Shown piece by piece: positions 38,328-46,285 of a stretch of DNA of 46,673 nt (position 1 is its first letter; each line of letters opens with the position of its first letter). The translations under genes were made by a program, and so were the position numbers. The notes under the pieces were generated by a model. It made no database searches. It was not told the origin of the DNA and worked only from the letters and a program-made list of their open reading frames with translations. The stretch is from Herbaspirillum sp. RV1423 (lineage in GTDB: Bacteria > Pseudomonadota > Gammaproteobacteria > Burkholderiales > Burkholderiaceae_D): NCBI RefSeq assembly GCF_000577615.1, contig NZ_CBXX010000039.1, positions 1 to 46,673 on the forward strand. The letters run 5' to 3'.

Positions 38328-39635
38328 TTACTTGTTGGCTTTTTCGAAGCGGACCAGTAATTCGTCGCCGCGCTTGGTCGCGCTGTCGAGCGCTTCCTTG
38401 GCGGTCTTCTTGCCGGTCCAGACGTTTTCCAGTTCCTCGTCGATCACCGTGCGAATCTGTGCGTAGTTGCCCAGACGGATGCCGCGCGATTTGTCGGTGG
38501 TCTTGACGATCATTTGCTTCACCGCGACGTCGGTGCCTGGATTGCGCTCATAGAAACCGGATTTCTGGGTGATTTCGTAAGCCGCCTTGGTCACTGGCAG
38601 GTAGCCGGTTTCCTGGTGCCATTTGGCTTGCACTTCCGGCTTCGACAGGTAAGTGAAGAACTTGGCTACGCCCTTGTATTCGTCAGCCTTCTTGCCGCCC
38701 ATGACCCACAGCGATGCGCCGCCGATGATGGTGTTTTGCGGTGCGCCTTGCACGTCGCTGTAGTACGGCAGCGGCGCCACGCCGAACTTGAACTTGGCGT
38801 TCTTGCGGATGTCGGCGTAAGCGGACGACGAGCCGGTAATGATCGCGCATTCGCCGGCATTGAACTTGGCGTTGGCTTCATCCTTGCGGCCTGCGTAAAT
38901 GAAGTAGCCTTGCTTGGCCCAGTTCGACAAGTTTTCGATATGACGCACTTGCAGCGGGCCATTGATTTTCAGACGCGCATCGAGGCCGCCGAAACCGTTG
39001 CTCTTGGAAGCGGTCTCGGTGTTGTGCCAGGCGGCGAACGATTCCAGTTGCACCCACGATTGCCAGGTGGTGGTGTAAGGACAGGAGATGCCGCTGGCCT
39101 TCATCTTGGCGGCCATGCCGACGAACTCTTGCCAGGTGGCCGGCGGCTTGTTCGGATCCAGGCCGGCCTTGGTGAACAGGTCCTTGTTGTAGAACATGAT
39201 CGTGGTCGAGCTGTTGAACGGGAAGGACATCATGCCCTTGGCGGTCGAGTAGTAACCAGAAACGGCCGGCACGTATGCGTTCTGGTCGAACTTCTCGCCT
39301 GCTTGCTGCATCACTTCGTAGGCCGGCTTGATCGCGCCCTTGGAGTAGATCATGGTGGCGGTGCCGACTTCGAAAATCTGCAGGATATCGGGCGCATTGC
39401 CGGCGCGGTAAGCGGCAATCGCAGCGGCCATCGATTCGTCGTAGGTGCCTTTGTAGACCGGCGTGACCTTGTAATCGGATTGGCTCTTGTTGAATTCGTC
39501 CGCCATGGCGTTGACGCGTTCGCCGAGGGCGCCAGTCATGGAATGCCACCAGGAGATGTCGGTGACCGCATAGGCGGATGTTGTCATTGTCGCCATGACG
39601 GCGGCGGCGGCAAAGGCTTTCAGATGCAATTTCAT
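38328..39635 (-). CDS. ugpB: sn-glycerol-3-phosphate periplasmic binding protein UgpB
   Basis: This periplasmic substrate-binding protein of the Ugp importer takes up glycerol-3-phosphate and glycerophosphodiesters, usually under phosphate limitation. The 435-aa precursor has a signal peptide of about 23 residues ending SAYA. ISWWHSMTGALGERVNAMADEFN is the hallmark start of mature UgpB, and PFNSSTTIMFYNKDLFTKAGLDP follows later. It is first in the operon. A weak Pho-box-like pattern lies 45-62 nt upstream of the start (39680-39697). No ugpQ phosphodiesterase gene is present here. Confidence 0.95.
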   Translation of the reverse strand: MKLHLKAFAAAAVMATMTTSAYAVTDISWWHSMTGALGERVNAMADEFNKSQSDYKVTPVYKGTYDESMAAAIAAYRAGNAPDILQIFEVGTATMIYSKGAIKPAYEVMQQAGEKFDQNAYVPAVSGYYSTAKGMMSFPFNSSTTIMFYNKDLFTKAGLDPNKPPATWQEFVGMAAKMKASGISCPYTTTWQSWVQLESFAAWHNTETASKSNGFGGLDARLKINGPLQVRHIENLSNWAKQGYFIYAGRKDEANAKFNAGECAIITGSSSAYADIRKNAKFKFGVAPLPYYSDVQGAPQNTIIGGASLWVMGGKKADEYKGVAKFFTYLSKPEVQAKWHQETGYLPVTKAAYEITQKSGFYERNPGTDVAVKQMIVKTTDKSRGIRLGNYAQIRTVIDEELENVWTGKKTAKEALDSATKRGDELLVRFEKANK

Positions 39636-39931
39636 TAGGCGAATCCTCCCAAAAAGGTGACCGATGTTATCAAGTCATTGTGACTGTCTCGTTACACCGG
39701 GCGTACATTAACGTCTAATTTCCGCAATCGCAAATAATTTCGCCCTTTTCGGGGGAAAAGGACAGCAGATGCTACATCCGTTCACGACAACGGGAATCCA
39801 CTGAAAAAAGGTTCCGCCTACGCGGATGAGGATTTTCGCGCCTCCGGGCTCCGCCCCCGCTCTTTTATCACCCCTTTCATCGGCCCTTGATAGCCCCTTT
39901 ATAATGTCGCTTTTCCTTTCGCCTGCCTGAC

Positions 39932-40786
39932 ATGAACCGCCTGACTCTCTATGCACGACTGGTGCGCCTGCACAAACCCATCGGCATCCTGCTGCTGCTG
40001 TGGCCGACGCTGATGGCGCTCTGGCTGGCGACCGACGGCCATCCCGACTGGCGCATCGCGGCGATCTTCACGCTGGGCACGGTGCTGATGCGTTCGGCCG
40101 GCTGCGCCATCAACGACTACGCCGACCGCGACTTCGACAAGCACGTCAAACGCACCGTCGACCGGCCGCTGACCGCAGGCAAGATCAAAAGCTGGGAAGC
40201 CTTGATGGTGGCGGCGGCGCTGGCGCTGGTTTCCTTCCTGCTGATCCTGCCGCTCAACACGCTGACCAGGCAATTGTCGGTGCTGGCGCTGATCGTGGCC
40301 GGCAGCTATCCCTACTTCAAGCGCTTCTTCGCGATCCCGCAGGCTTACCTCGGCATCGCCTTCGGCTTCGGCATCCCGATGGGATTCGCCGCCGTGCAGG
40401 GATCCGTGCCGCTGGCGGCCTGGCTGATGCTGGTCGCGAATGTGTTCTGGGCGGTTGCCTACGATACCGAATATGCGATGGTCGACCGCGACGACGACAT
40501 CAGGCTCGGCATGAAGACATCGGCGATCACGTTCGGCCGCTTCGACGTGCTGGCGGTGATGCTGTGTTATGCGGCGGCGCTGGGAATTTTCTGGGCGGTC
40601 GGCTGGCAGTACGGGCTGCGCACCTGGTTCACGCTGGGTATGCTGGCTGCGGCCGCCTGCGCGGTCTATCACTACCGCCTGATCCGCGACCGCGACCGCA
40701 CCCGCTGCTTCGCCGCCTTCATGCACAACAACTGGCTCGGCGCGGCGATGTTCGCCGGCGTCGTGCTGGATTACGCGTTGCGCTAA
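39932..40786 (+). CDS. ubiA: 4-hydroxybenzoate polyprenyltransferase UbiA
   Basis: This membrane prenyltransferase attaches the polyprenyl chain to 4-hydroxybenzoate in ubiquinone synthesis. The 284-aa protein has eight to nine hydrophobic helices. The first Asp-rich motif NDYADRDFD is at 61-69 and the second [12 protein letters not shown] at 178-189, both for Mg-pyrophosphate binding. [18 protein letters not shown] at the start is typical. It is divergent from ugpB across 296 bp and converges with the LysM/LytM lipoprotein with 11 bp between. Confidence 0.96.
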   Translation: MNRLTLYARLVRLHKPIGILLLLWPTLMALWLATDGHPDWRIAAIFTLGTVLMRSAGCAINDYADRDFDKHVKRTVDRPLTAGKIKSWEALMVAAALALVSFLLILPLNTLTRQLSVLALIVAGSYPYFKRFFAIPQAYLGIAFGFGIPMGFAAVQGSVPLAAWLMLVANVFWAVAYDTEYAMVDRDDDIRLGMKTSAITFGRFDVLAVMLCYAAALGIFWAVGWQYGLRTWFTLGMLAAAACAVYHYRLIRDRDRTRCFAAFMHNNWLGAAMFAGVVLDYALR

Positions 40787-40797
40787 GCGCCGCTCAA

Positions 40798-41511
40798 TCA
40801 GCTTCTGGGCTTGGGCAACAGCGGCACCGGGTTGATCGGCTTGCCGTTGCTGCGGATTTCGAAATACAGCTTGACCGTGCGGCTGTCGGTATCGCCCATC
40901 TCGGCGATCTGCTGGCCGCGGTTGACGGTCTGCCCTTCCTTGACCATGATCGATTTGTTGTGCGCATAGACCGACAGCAGGGTGCGGCTGTGCTTGACGA
41001 TGATCATGTTGCCGTAGCCGCGGATGCCGCGCCCGGCGTAAGTCACCTTGCCGGCCTCGGCGGCCCATACCGGCTGGCCGGTAGTGCCGGAAATGTCGAT
41101 GCCTTTCTGGTTGCGATCGGTCGTGGCGCTGAGCTTGCCCTGGGCCGGCCACATCCAGTTCAGGCGTTCGGCTTCCGCGCTTGAGGGCGCCGGCGGCGGC
41201 GCTTCTTTCTTCGGCTCGGCGGCGGCCGGCTTGCGGTCGGGCGCCTTGCGCACGGCCGCGGACTCCGCCGGTCGCGTCCGCGCAGCCGGCGGCGGTTTCA
41301 CGCGCAAGACCTGGCCGACGTGGATTTCATCCTCATCGGACAGCCTGTTCCACGTCGCAAGCTCATGATGGCTATAGCCGAACGCGCGGCCGAGCGCGAT
41401 CAGGGTATCGCCTCTTCTCACCGTATAGAAATCGCCGTCGGCGACAGGAGGACTCGCACACGCCGCCAGCAGCGCAACGAGCAAAACAGGAATATAACGA
41501 CGCACGTTCAA
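40798..41511 (-). CDS. LysM / degenerate LytM (M23) lipoprotein, NlpD-like
   Basis: This probable outer- or inner-membrane lipoprotein (237 aa) has a lipobox LLAAC near residue 20 and a LysM peptidoglycan-binding domain (about 28-72, YTVRRGDTLIALGRAFGYSH). A proline/alanine linker follows, then a LytM domain. The LytM zinc-site His/Asp are replaced (KGIDISG without the usual His, and KLYFEIRS for the usual LHFE), so it should be a non-enzymatic amidase activator like NlpD or EnvC. TTG 41511 directly follows the proC stop, with AAGGA 4 nt upstream; GTG 41505 and TTG 41526 are alternatives. It is probably co-transcribed with proC. Confidence 0.85.
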   Translation of the reverse strand: MNVRRYIPVLLVALLAACASPPVADGDFYTVRRGDTLIALGRAFGYSHHELATWNRLSDEDEIHVGQVLRVKPPPAARTRPAESAAVRKAPDRKPAAAEPKKEAPPPAPSSAEAERLNWMWPAQGKLSATTDRNQKGIDISGTTGQPVWAAEAGKVTYAGRGIRGYGNMIIVKHSRTLLSVYAHNKSIMVKEGQTVNRGQQIAEMGDTDSRTVKLYFEIRSNGKPINPVPLLPKPRS

Positions 41512-41512
41512 A

Positions 41513-42325
41513 CTAATCCTTGCCAAACTCCTCCCCCAGTTCCTTCCCTCTCGCTGCGGCGGCCTTGACCGCCGTCACGATATCCTGCCTGACGCCGGCG
41601 TTTTCCATGCTGGTCAGCGCGGCGTAAGTGGTGCCGCCTTTGGAGGTCACGCGCTCGCGCAGCAGCGCCAGCGGCTCCGGTGAACGGATCGCCAGCTCGA
41701 CCGCGCCCGCGAAGGTCGCCTTGGCCAGCTCGACGCCCTGCTCCGCAGTCAGGCCCAGTTCGGTTGCCGCCTGCTGCATCGCTTCCATGAAATAAAACAC
41801 GTAGGCCGGGCCGCTGCCGGACACAGCCGTGACCGGGTCGATCAGGTCTTCGTCGTCCAGCCACATGGTGGCGCCCGCCGCACGCAGGATGGCGTCGGCG
41901 GCGGCGCGCTGCTCGGCGCTGACGCCCGGCATGGCGACCATGCCGGTAATGCCCTTGCCGATCAGCGCCGGCGTATTGGGCATGGCGCGCACGACGGCCT
42001 GGTGGCCGCCGAGCCAGCGCGACAAGTCGACGCTGCGGATGCCGGCGGCAATGGACAGTATCAGTTGCTGCGAGATGAAAGGCTTGATTTTGCCGACCAC
42101 TTCACGCATTTGCTGCGGCTTGACCGCCAGCACAATGACGTCGCATTGCGCCAGTGCGGCATCCGCCTGCGCCGACGCCGTGACGCCGAAGCGCTGCTGC
42201 AGTTTTTCAAGCGACTCGGGGACGATGTCGACGACGTGGATATTCTTCCCTTCGGTCAGCTTTCCAGCCAGGCCGCCGATCAATGCCGCGGCCATGTTGC
42301 CGCCGCCGATGAAACCTATTTTCAC
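41513..42325 (-). CDS. proC: Pyrroline-5-carboxylate reductase
   Basis: It reduces pyrroline-5-carboxylate to L-proline, the last step of proline synthesis. The 270-aa protein starts with the Rossmann motif IGFIGGGNMAAALIGG. AVKPQQM and RAMPNTPALIGKG follow, and the C-terminal signature TAVSGSGPAYVFYFMEAM, with TFAGAVELA, completes the family pattern. GTG 42325 is the start, giving the usual VKIGFIGGGNM; the longer frame to 42487 runs into yggS and is not conserved. It lies 34 bp after yggS, with which it is commonly paired. Confidence 0.95.
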   Translation of the reverse strand: MKIGFIGGGNMAAALIGGLAGKLTEGKNIHVVDIVPESLEKLQQRFGVTASAQADAALAQCDVIVLAVKPQQMREVVGKIKPFISQQLILSIAAGIRSVDLSRWLGGHQAVVRAMPNTPALIGKGITGMVAMPGVSAEQRAAADAILRAAGATMWLDDEDLIDPVTAVSGSGPAYVFYFMEAMQQAATELGLTAEQGVELAKATFAGAVELAIRSPEPLALLRERVTSKGGTTYAALTSMENAGVRQDIVTAVKAAAARGKELGEEFGKD

Positions 42326-42359
42326 AATATGCTCTCTTCCTGAAGTTGAATACGGCTGA

Positions 42360-43067
42360 TTATGGATTGCCCACATGGCGCTGGCCGAAAATGGCGGTGC
42401 CGATGCGCACGATCGTCGCTCCCTCGGCAATTGCGGCGTCCATGTCGGCGGACATGCCCATCGACAACGTATCACACGCAATGCCACGGCCGGATAACTG
42501 CTCCGCCAATTCCCGCAGGCGCCTGAACGCGGCGCGCTGCTCTTGTTCCACTTCGGTCGGCGCCGGGATCGCCATCAGGCCGCGCAGCCGCAACCGCGGC
42601 ATCGCCGCCACCGCCTGCGCCACCGGCAGCAATTCTTGCGGCGCCAGGCCGCTCTTGCTGTCTTCGGCGCTGATGTTCACCTGCAGGCAGATATTCAGCG
42701 GCGGCAAATCCGGCGGGCGCTGCTCCGACAATCGGCGCGCGATCTTTTCGCGATCGACGGAATGCACCCAATCGAAATGCTCGGCAATCTGCCGCGTCTT
42801 GTTGCTCTGGATCGGGCCGATGAAATGCCACTCTATCTGCAACTCAGGCGCCGCCTGCTTCAGCACGGCCATCTTGTCGAGCGCTTCCTGGACGTAATTC
42901 TCGCCGAATGCCGTCTGGCCTGCGCGCGCGGCCTCGACAACGGCCCCCGCATCAAAAAACTTAGACACGGCCAGCAGCCGGATTGCCTGCGGATCCCGTC
43001 CTGCCACCCTGGCTGCGGCGTCGATGCGGGCATGAACAACTTGCAACTGTTTTGCTATTGACGACAT
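42360..43067 (-). CDS. yggS: PLP-homeostasis protein YggS (YBL036C/PLPBP family)
   Basis: This cytosolic single-domain alanine-racemase-like barrel binds pyridoxal 5'-phosphate and controls vitamin B6 and amino-acid balance without known catalysis. The 235-aa protein has the PLP-lysine Lys36 in LLAVSKFF. FGENYVQEALDK, WHFIGPIQSNKTR and LSMGMSADMDAAIAEGATIVRIGTAIFG are all family hallmarks. It is first in the leftward yggS-proC-lysM/lytM group and divergent from pilT across 53 bp. This is the usual order in betaproteobacteria. Confidence 0.95.
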   Translation of the reverse strand: MSSIAKQLQVVHARIDAAARVAGRDPQAIRLLAVSKFFDAGAVVEAARAGQTAFGENYVQEALDKMAVLKQAAPELQIEWHFIGPIQSNKTRQIAEHFDWVHSVDREKIARRLSEQRPPDLPPLNICLQVNISAEDSKSGLAPQELLPVAQAVAAMPRLRLRGLMAIPAPTEVEQEQRAAFRRLRELAEQLSGRGIACDTLSMGMSADMDAAIAEGATIVRIGTAIFGQRHVGNP

Positions 43068-43120
43068 AATCCTTCAGCTCGGGGAGGGGAATAACGCAAT
43101 TTTTCCGTCAGAGATTATAA

Positions 43121-44164
43121 ATGGACATTCCCGACCTTCTCGCATTTTCCGTCAAGAATCAGGCATCCGACCTGCATCTTTCGGCCGGATTGCCGCCCAT
43201 GCTGCGTATTCGCGGCGATATCCGGCGCATCAATCTGCCCGTTCTGGGCGCAGATGAACTGCGCGCCATGCTCGCTGCGATCATGGACGAACAGCAACTC
43301 GCCGGCTTCGAACGCGACCTGGAATGCGATTTTTCGTTCGCTCTTCCCGACCTGGCGCGCTTTCGCGTCAATGCCTTCCATCAAACGCGCGGCCCCGCCG
43401 CCGTGATCCGCACCATTGCGCGCGACATCCCCGGCCTGGCGCAACTGGGCGCGCCGGCCATCCTGAGCGAACTGGCCTCGCGCCGGCAGGGCCTGATCCT
43501 CGTGACCGGCCCCACCGGCTCCGGCAAGTCGACCACGCTGGCCGCCATGGTCGGCCACATCAACCGGACGCGCGCGGCGCATATCGTCACCATCGAGGAT
43601 CCCGTCGAATTCATCCACGACACCGACAAGAGCCTGATCAGCCAGCGCGGCGTCGGCACGCACACCAGATCGTTCGCCAACGCGCTGCGCGCCGCCTTGC
43701 GCGAAGATCCCGATGTGATCCTGATCGGCGAGCTGCGCGACCTCGACACCATCCGGCTGGCGCTGACCGCCGCCGAAACCGGCCACCTGGTGCTGGCAAC
43801 CCTGCACACGTCCTCCGCCGCCAAGAGCGTCGACCGCATCATCGATGTCTTCCCGGGCGACGAAAAGGACATGGTGCGCGCCATGCTGTCGGAATCGCTC
43901 GGCGCCGTGGTCTCGCAAATCCTGCTGAAGACGAAAAACGGCGAAGGCCGCGTCGCCGCGCACGAAATCATGCTCGGCACGCCGGCCATCCGCAACCTGA
44001 TCCGCGAAGGCAAGGTCGCGCAAATGATCTCCGTCATGCAAACCTCGGGCGCGGCCGGCATGCAGACGCTCGACCATTGCCTGGCGGAACTGGTGCGCAA
44101 GGAGGCGATCACGCCCGAGACGGCGCGCGCCGCGGCGCGGGCGCCGGAACATTTCCCTGGATGA
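43121..44164 (+). CDS. pilT: Type IV pilus retraction ATPase PilT
   Basis: This hexameric cytoplasmic ATPase depolymerises type IV pili for twitching motility. The 347-aa protein has Walker A GPTGSGKST (130-138) and the Asp box around EDPVEFIHD. It also has Walker B LIGELRDLDT and the His box GHLVLATLHTSSA. The retraction-specific AIRNLIREGK motif is near 290. No pilU follows; the next gene encodes a glutathione peroxidase. The typical partner region yggS-proC lies divergently on the left. Confidence 0.95.
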   Translation: MDIPDLLAFSVKNQASDLHLSAGLPPMLRIRGDIRRINLPVLGADELRAMLAAIMDEQQLAGFERDLECDFSFALPDLARFRVNAFHQTRGPAAVIRTIARDIPGLAQLGAPAILSELASRRQGLILVTGPTGSGKSTTLAAMVGHINRTRAAHIVTIEDPVEFIHDTDKSLISQRGVGTHTRSFANALRAALREDPDVILIGELRDLDTIRLALTAAETGHLVLATLHTSSAAKSVDRIIDVFPGDEKDMVRAMLSESLGAVVSQILLKTKNGEGRVAAHEIMLGTPAIRNLIREGKVAQMISVMQTSGAAGMQTLDHCLAELVRKEAITPETARAAARAPEHFPG

Positions 44165-44228
44165 ATCCGATATGTGTCTGCGCAGTTCGAGCTATGATGA
44201 CCGTCATACCATTTCCGAGGAGACGAGC

Positions 44229-44714
44229 ATGAGCACCATCTACGACTTCCACCCCGCCTTGCCCGACAACACGCCGGCCTCGCTGGAGCAATACCGCGGC
44301 AAGGTTGCACTGATCGTCAACACCGCCAGCAAATGCGGCTTCACCCCTCAATACCACGGACTGGAAAACATCCACCGGCAGTTCAAGGACAAGGGCGTGG
44401 CGGTGCTCGGTTTTCCGTGCAACCAGTTCGGCGGCCAGGAACCGGGCAGCGCGGAAGAAATCGGCGCGTTCTGTGAAAAGAATTACGGCGTCAGCTTCCC
44501 GCTGTTCGCCAAGATCGACGTCAACGGCGACAAGGCCGACCCGCTGTTCACCTATCTCAAGGGCGAAGCGCCCGGACTGCTCGGCAGCAAAGCGATCAAA
44601 TGGAATTTCACCAAATTCCTGGTCCGCAAGGACGGCACCGTCTTCAAGCGCTATGCGCCGGCCACCAAGCCTGAAGAAATGGTGACCGATATCGAGAAGC
44701 TGCTGGCGGAATGA
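44229..44714 (+). CDS. Glutathione peroxidase-like thiol peroxidase
   Basis: It reduces hydrogen peroxide and lipid hydroperoxides. The 161-aa protein has the peroxidatic Cys36 in NTASKCGFTPQY, plus Gln70 and the Trp125-Asn126 pair of the catalytic tetrad. CNQFGGQEPG, the family motif, is at 64-73. Cys82 is a candidate resolving cysteine, which would suggest thioredoxin use as in BtuE-type enzymes. ATG 44229 has GAGGAGA upstream; the upstream extension to 44172 is not conserved. It follows pilT by 64 bp and converges with a GST gene with 6 bp between stops. Confidence 0.93.
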   Translation: MSTIYDFHPALPDNTPASLEQYRGKVALIVNTASKCGFTPQYHGLENIHRQFKDKGVAVLGFPCNQFGGQEPGSAEEIGAFCEKNYGVSFPLFAKIDVNGDKADPLFTYLKGEAPGLLGSKAIKWNFTKFLVRKDGTVFKRYAPATKPEEMVTDIEKLLAE

Positions 44715-44720
44715 AATTGT

Positions 44721-45356
44721 TCAATACGGACGGTAGGTGCCGTCGCCATAGGGCGCGGCGGCAAATTCCGGCAGCGTTTCCGCCGCTGTCGACAACGCCA
44801 CCAACGCCGGATAACCCGCAGCCGGAACAATATCGGCGACCAGTTTCTGGCTGAAATACCAGGCCACCGCGGTAGTGAGCGTAGCTTGATCAATGGCCGT
44901 GCTGGTCACCGCCCGCGGCCGCTTCGCAAATTCGTCCTCCAGCGCCTGAAAGGCAGCCACCAATTGGCCGGACACGCGCGCCAGCCATGGCTCATGCAAC
45001 TTCTCGGCCGGACGCAATGTATGTTCGTAGACAATCTGCACGCTCTTTTCGCAGGCCGTCATCGCCAGACCGATGATGCGCAACGCGCGCTGCAACTCGC
45101 CCAGCCCGGTCGGCAGCAAGCTGCGTTTTTTCTGCGGAAACGCTTCGGCATATTGCGTAATCAATATCGAATCCATCAACACCGTCCCGTCATCGCAGAT
45201 CAGCGACGGCGCCTTGACCAGCGGATTGATTGCATGGAAACGATCGAAGGCGCGGAACACCGAAATCGACTGATGTTCGAAAGGCAGACCGAGCAATTGC
45301 AGGGAAATGGCGACGCGGCGGACGTAGGGGGAATCGAGCATACCGATGAGTTGCAC
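44721..45356 (-). CDS. Glutathione S-transferase family protein
   Basis: This 211-aa cytosolic GST has an N-terminal thioredoxin-like domain (LIGMLDSPYVRRVAISLQLLGLPFEH, with a Ser in the usual catalytic position, and NPLVKAPSLICDDGTVLMDSILI). The helical C-terminal domain is about 85-205. The start is GTG 45354-45356 with a perfect AAGGAGAT Shine-Dalgarno; the longer frame to 45515 runs into the tandem repeat array. The substrate is unknown. It is the first gene to the left of the four-unit terminator array. Confidence 0.86.
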   Translation of the reverse strand: MQLIGMLDSPYVRRVAISLQLLGLPFEHQSISVFRAFDRFHAINPLVKAPSLICDDGTVLMDSILITQYAEAFPQKKRSLLPTGLGELQRALRIIGLAMTACEKSVQIVYEHTLRPAEKLHEPWLARVSGQLVAAFQALEDEFAKRPRAVTSTAIDQATLTTAVAWYFSQKLVADIVPAAGYPALVALSTAAETLPEFAAAPYGDGTYRPY

Positions 45357-45421
45357 TTGTATCTCCTTGATTGATGAAGTGGCGAGCAAGAGGCCTCGGG
45401 CCGTAAACATACCGCGAAACG

Positions 45422-45447
45422 AAAAAGGACGCCTGAGCGTCCTTTTT
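45422..45447. terminator. Bidirectional terminator, array unit 1
   Basis: Arms AAAAAGGACGC and GCGTCCTTTTT are perfectly complementary around a CTGA loop. A-run and T-run allow termination on both strands. It lies upstream of the leftward GST gene and at the far end of the ilvC trailer. Confidence 0.85.
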
Positions 45448-45467
45448 CCCATCAACTTCCCGTTACC

Positions 45468-45556
45468 GTCGTCCCCGCAAACGCTGGGACCCAGTGGCGT
45501 CAGTGCATCGCTCAAGCTTCTTCACGACGCTGGGTTCCAACTTTCGTTGGAACGAC
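45468..45556. repeat. REP/BIME-like inverted-repeat block, unit 1 (others at 45654-45742, 45840-45930, 46029-46117)
   Basis: The block opens with GTCGTCCC...GGGACCCAG and closes with CTGGGTTCC...GGAACGAC. The closing half, reverse-complemented, has the same frame as the opening half (GTCGTyCC ... GGrACCCAG), so the ends form about 27-bp imperfect inverted repeats. Each end also has its own small inner hairpin (CCCGGC/GCCGGG and TTCCAAC/GTTGGAA). This layout resembles dispersed palindromic elements of proteobacteria. No copy was noticed elsewhere in the window. Confidence 0.75.
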
Positions 45557-45606
45557 AAACGAGAGAGGTTTGACTTAGTTCTTCGGTTGGTCCGCCAGCT
45601 TAAACG

Positions 45607-45631
45607 AAAAAGGACGCCTGAGCGTCGTTTT
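45607..45631. terminator. Bidirectional terminator, array unit 2 (one mismatch)
   Basis: Same hairpin as unit 1 but the right arm reads GCGTCGTTTT, so one base pair of the stem is lost. It is probably the weakest of the four. Confidence 0.7.
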
Positions 45632-45792
45632 ATCCATCGATATCTCTATTGCCGTCGTCCCCGCGCACGCCGGGACCCAGTGGCGTCAGTGCATCGCTCA
45701 AGCTTCTTCACGACGCTGGGTTCCAACTTTCGTTGGAACGACAGACGAGAGAGGTTTGACTTAGTTCTTCGATTGGTCCGCCAGCTTAAACG

Positions 45793-45817
45793 AAAAAGGA
45801 CGCCTGAGCGTCCTTTT
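45793..45817. terminator. Bidirectional terminator, array unit 3
   Basis: Arms AAAAAGGACGC and GCGTCCTTTT around CTGA; stem intact. Confidence 0.8.
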
Positions 45818-45979
45818 ATCCATCGATATCTCTATTGCCGTCGTCCCGGCGCACGCCGGGACCCAGTGGCGTCAGTGCATCGCTCAAGCTTCTTCACGAC
45901 GCTGGGCTCCAACTTTTTCGTTGGAACGACAAACGAGCGAGGTTTAACTTAGTTCTTCGATTGGTCCGCCGGCTTAACC

Positions 45980-46006
45980 AAAAAAGGACGCCTGAGCGTC
46001 CTTTTT
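45980..46006. terminator. Bidirectional terminator, array unit 4 (nearest ilvC)
   Basis: Six A before the stem and five T after it, stem intact. This is the first of the four hairpins met by leftward transcription from ilvC. Confidence 0.82.
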
Positions 46007-46135
46007 ACCCATCGATATCTCTATTGCCGTCGTCCCGGCGCACGCCGGGACCCAGTGGCGTCAGTGCATCGCTCAAGCTTTTTCACGACGCTGGGTTCCA
46101 TCTTTCGTTGGAACGACAAACGGGAGAGGTTTGGC

Positions 46136-46181
46136 TTAGTTCTTCGATTGGTCCACCAGTTTGTTGGCCTTGATCCACGGC
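46136..46181 (-). pseudogene. Duplicated 3' end of ilvC (46 bp)
   Basis: Positions 46136-46181 match the true ilvC end at 46286-46331 at 44 of 46 bases and encode [14 protein letters not shown] plus stop on the minus strand. Shorter 28-bp copies end the other three units at 45575-45602, 45761-45788 and 45949-45976, all starting at the stop codon TTA. It is a gene-end duplicate, not a functional gene. Confidence 0.88.
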
Positions 46182-46285
46182 AGGCTGGACGGGAATTCGC
46201 AAAGCACCGCTTTGCGCCGTCCTGCCCGGGGCGCGCTTGCAAGCGCGTCCTGTCATGATGCCTACGATCGCGGTCCGGAATCGCG
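46182..46285. other. Hairpin-rich module between ilvC stop and its duplicated end
   Basis: This 104-bp segment separates the two ilvC ends. It carries a long interrupted hairpin at 46179-46226 (GGCAGG/CCTGCC outside, GGACGG/CCGTCC, and GCAAAGC/GCTTTGC at the tip). A perfect 16-bp palindrome CGCGCTTGCAAGCGCG lies at 46232-46247. No ORF is credible. On the ilvC transcript both would fold, but neither is followed by a good T-run. Confidence 0.7.

Larger units (their letters stand above)
45421..46163. repeat. Four-unit composite tandem array (185-188 bp units) downstream of ilvC
   Basis: Units start at 45421, 45606, 45792 and 45980 (periods 185, 186 and 188 bp) and are highly similar. Read left to right, each contains: a terminator hairpin; a short spacer with ATCGATATCTCTATTG in units 2-4; an inverted-repeat block of 89-91 bp; a spacer with GAGAGAGGTTTGACTTAG-like sequence; and a 28-bp copy of the reverse complement of the ilvC 3' end. 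Small differences between units (TT insertion in unit 3, C/G changes) show the copies have diverged a little. Plus-strand ORFs through the array with repeated peptides are artefacts of the repeats. Confidence 0.9.

Noticed and set aside
45421..46163. CRISPR array
   Set aside because: The units are 185-188 bp and nearly identical throughout, with no short repeat/unique spacer alternation and no cas genes.
45494..46258. Plus-strand ORFs with internal peptide repeats (ASVHRSSFFTTLGSNF) in the array
   Set aside because: They arise because the 186-bp units (a multiple of 3) keep frame. They have no start signals and cover terminators and inverted repeats.
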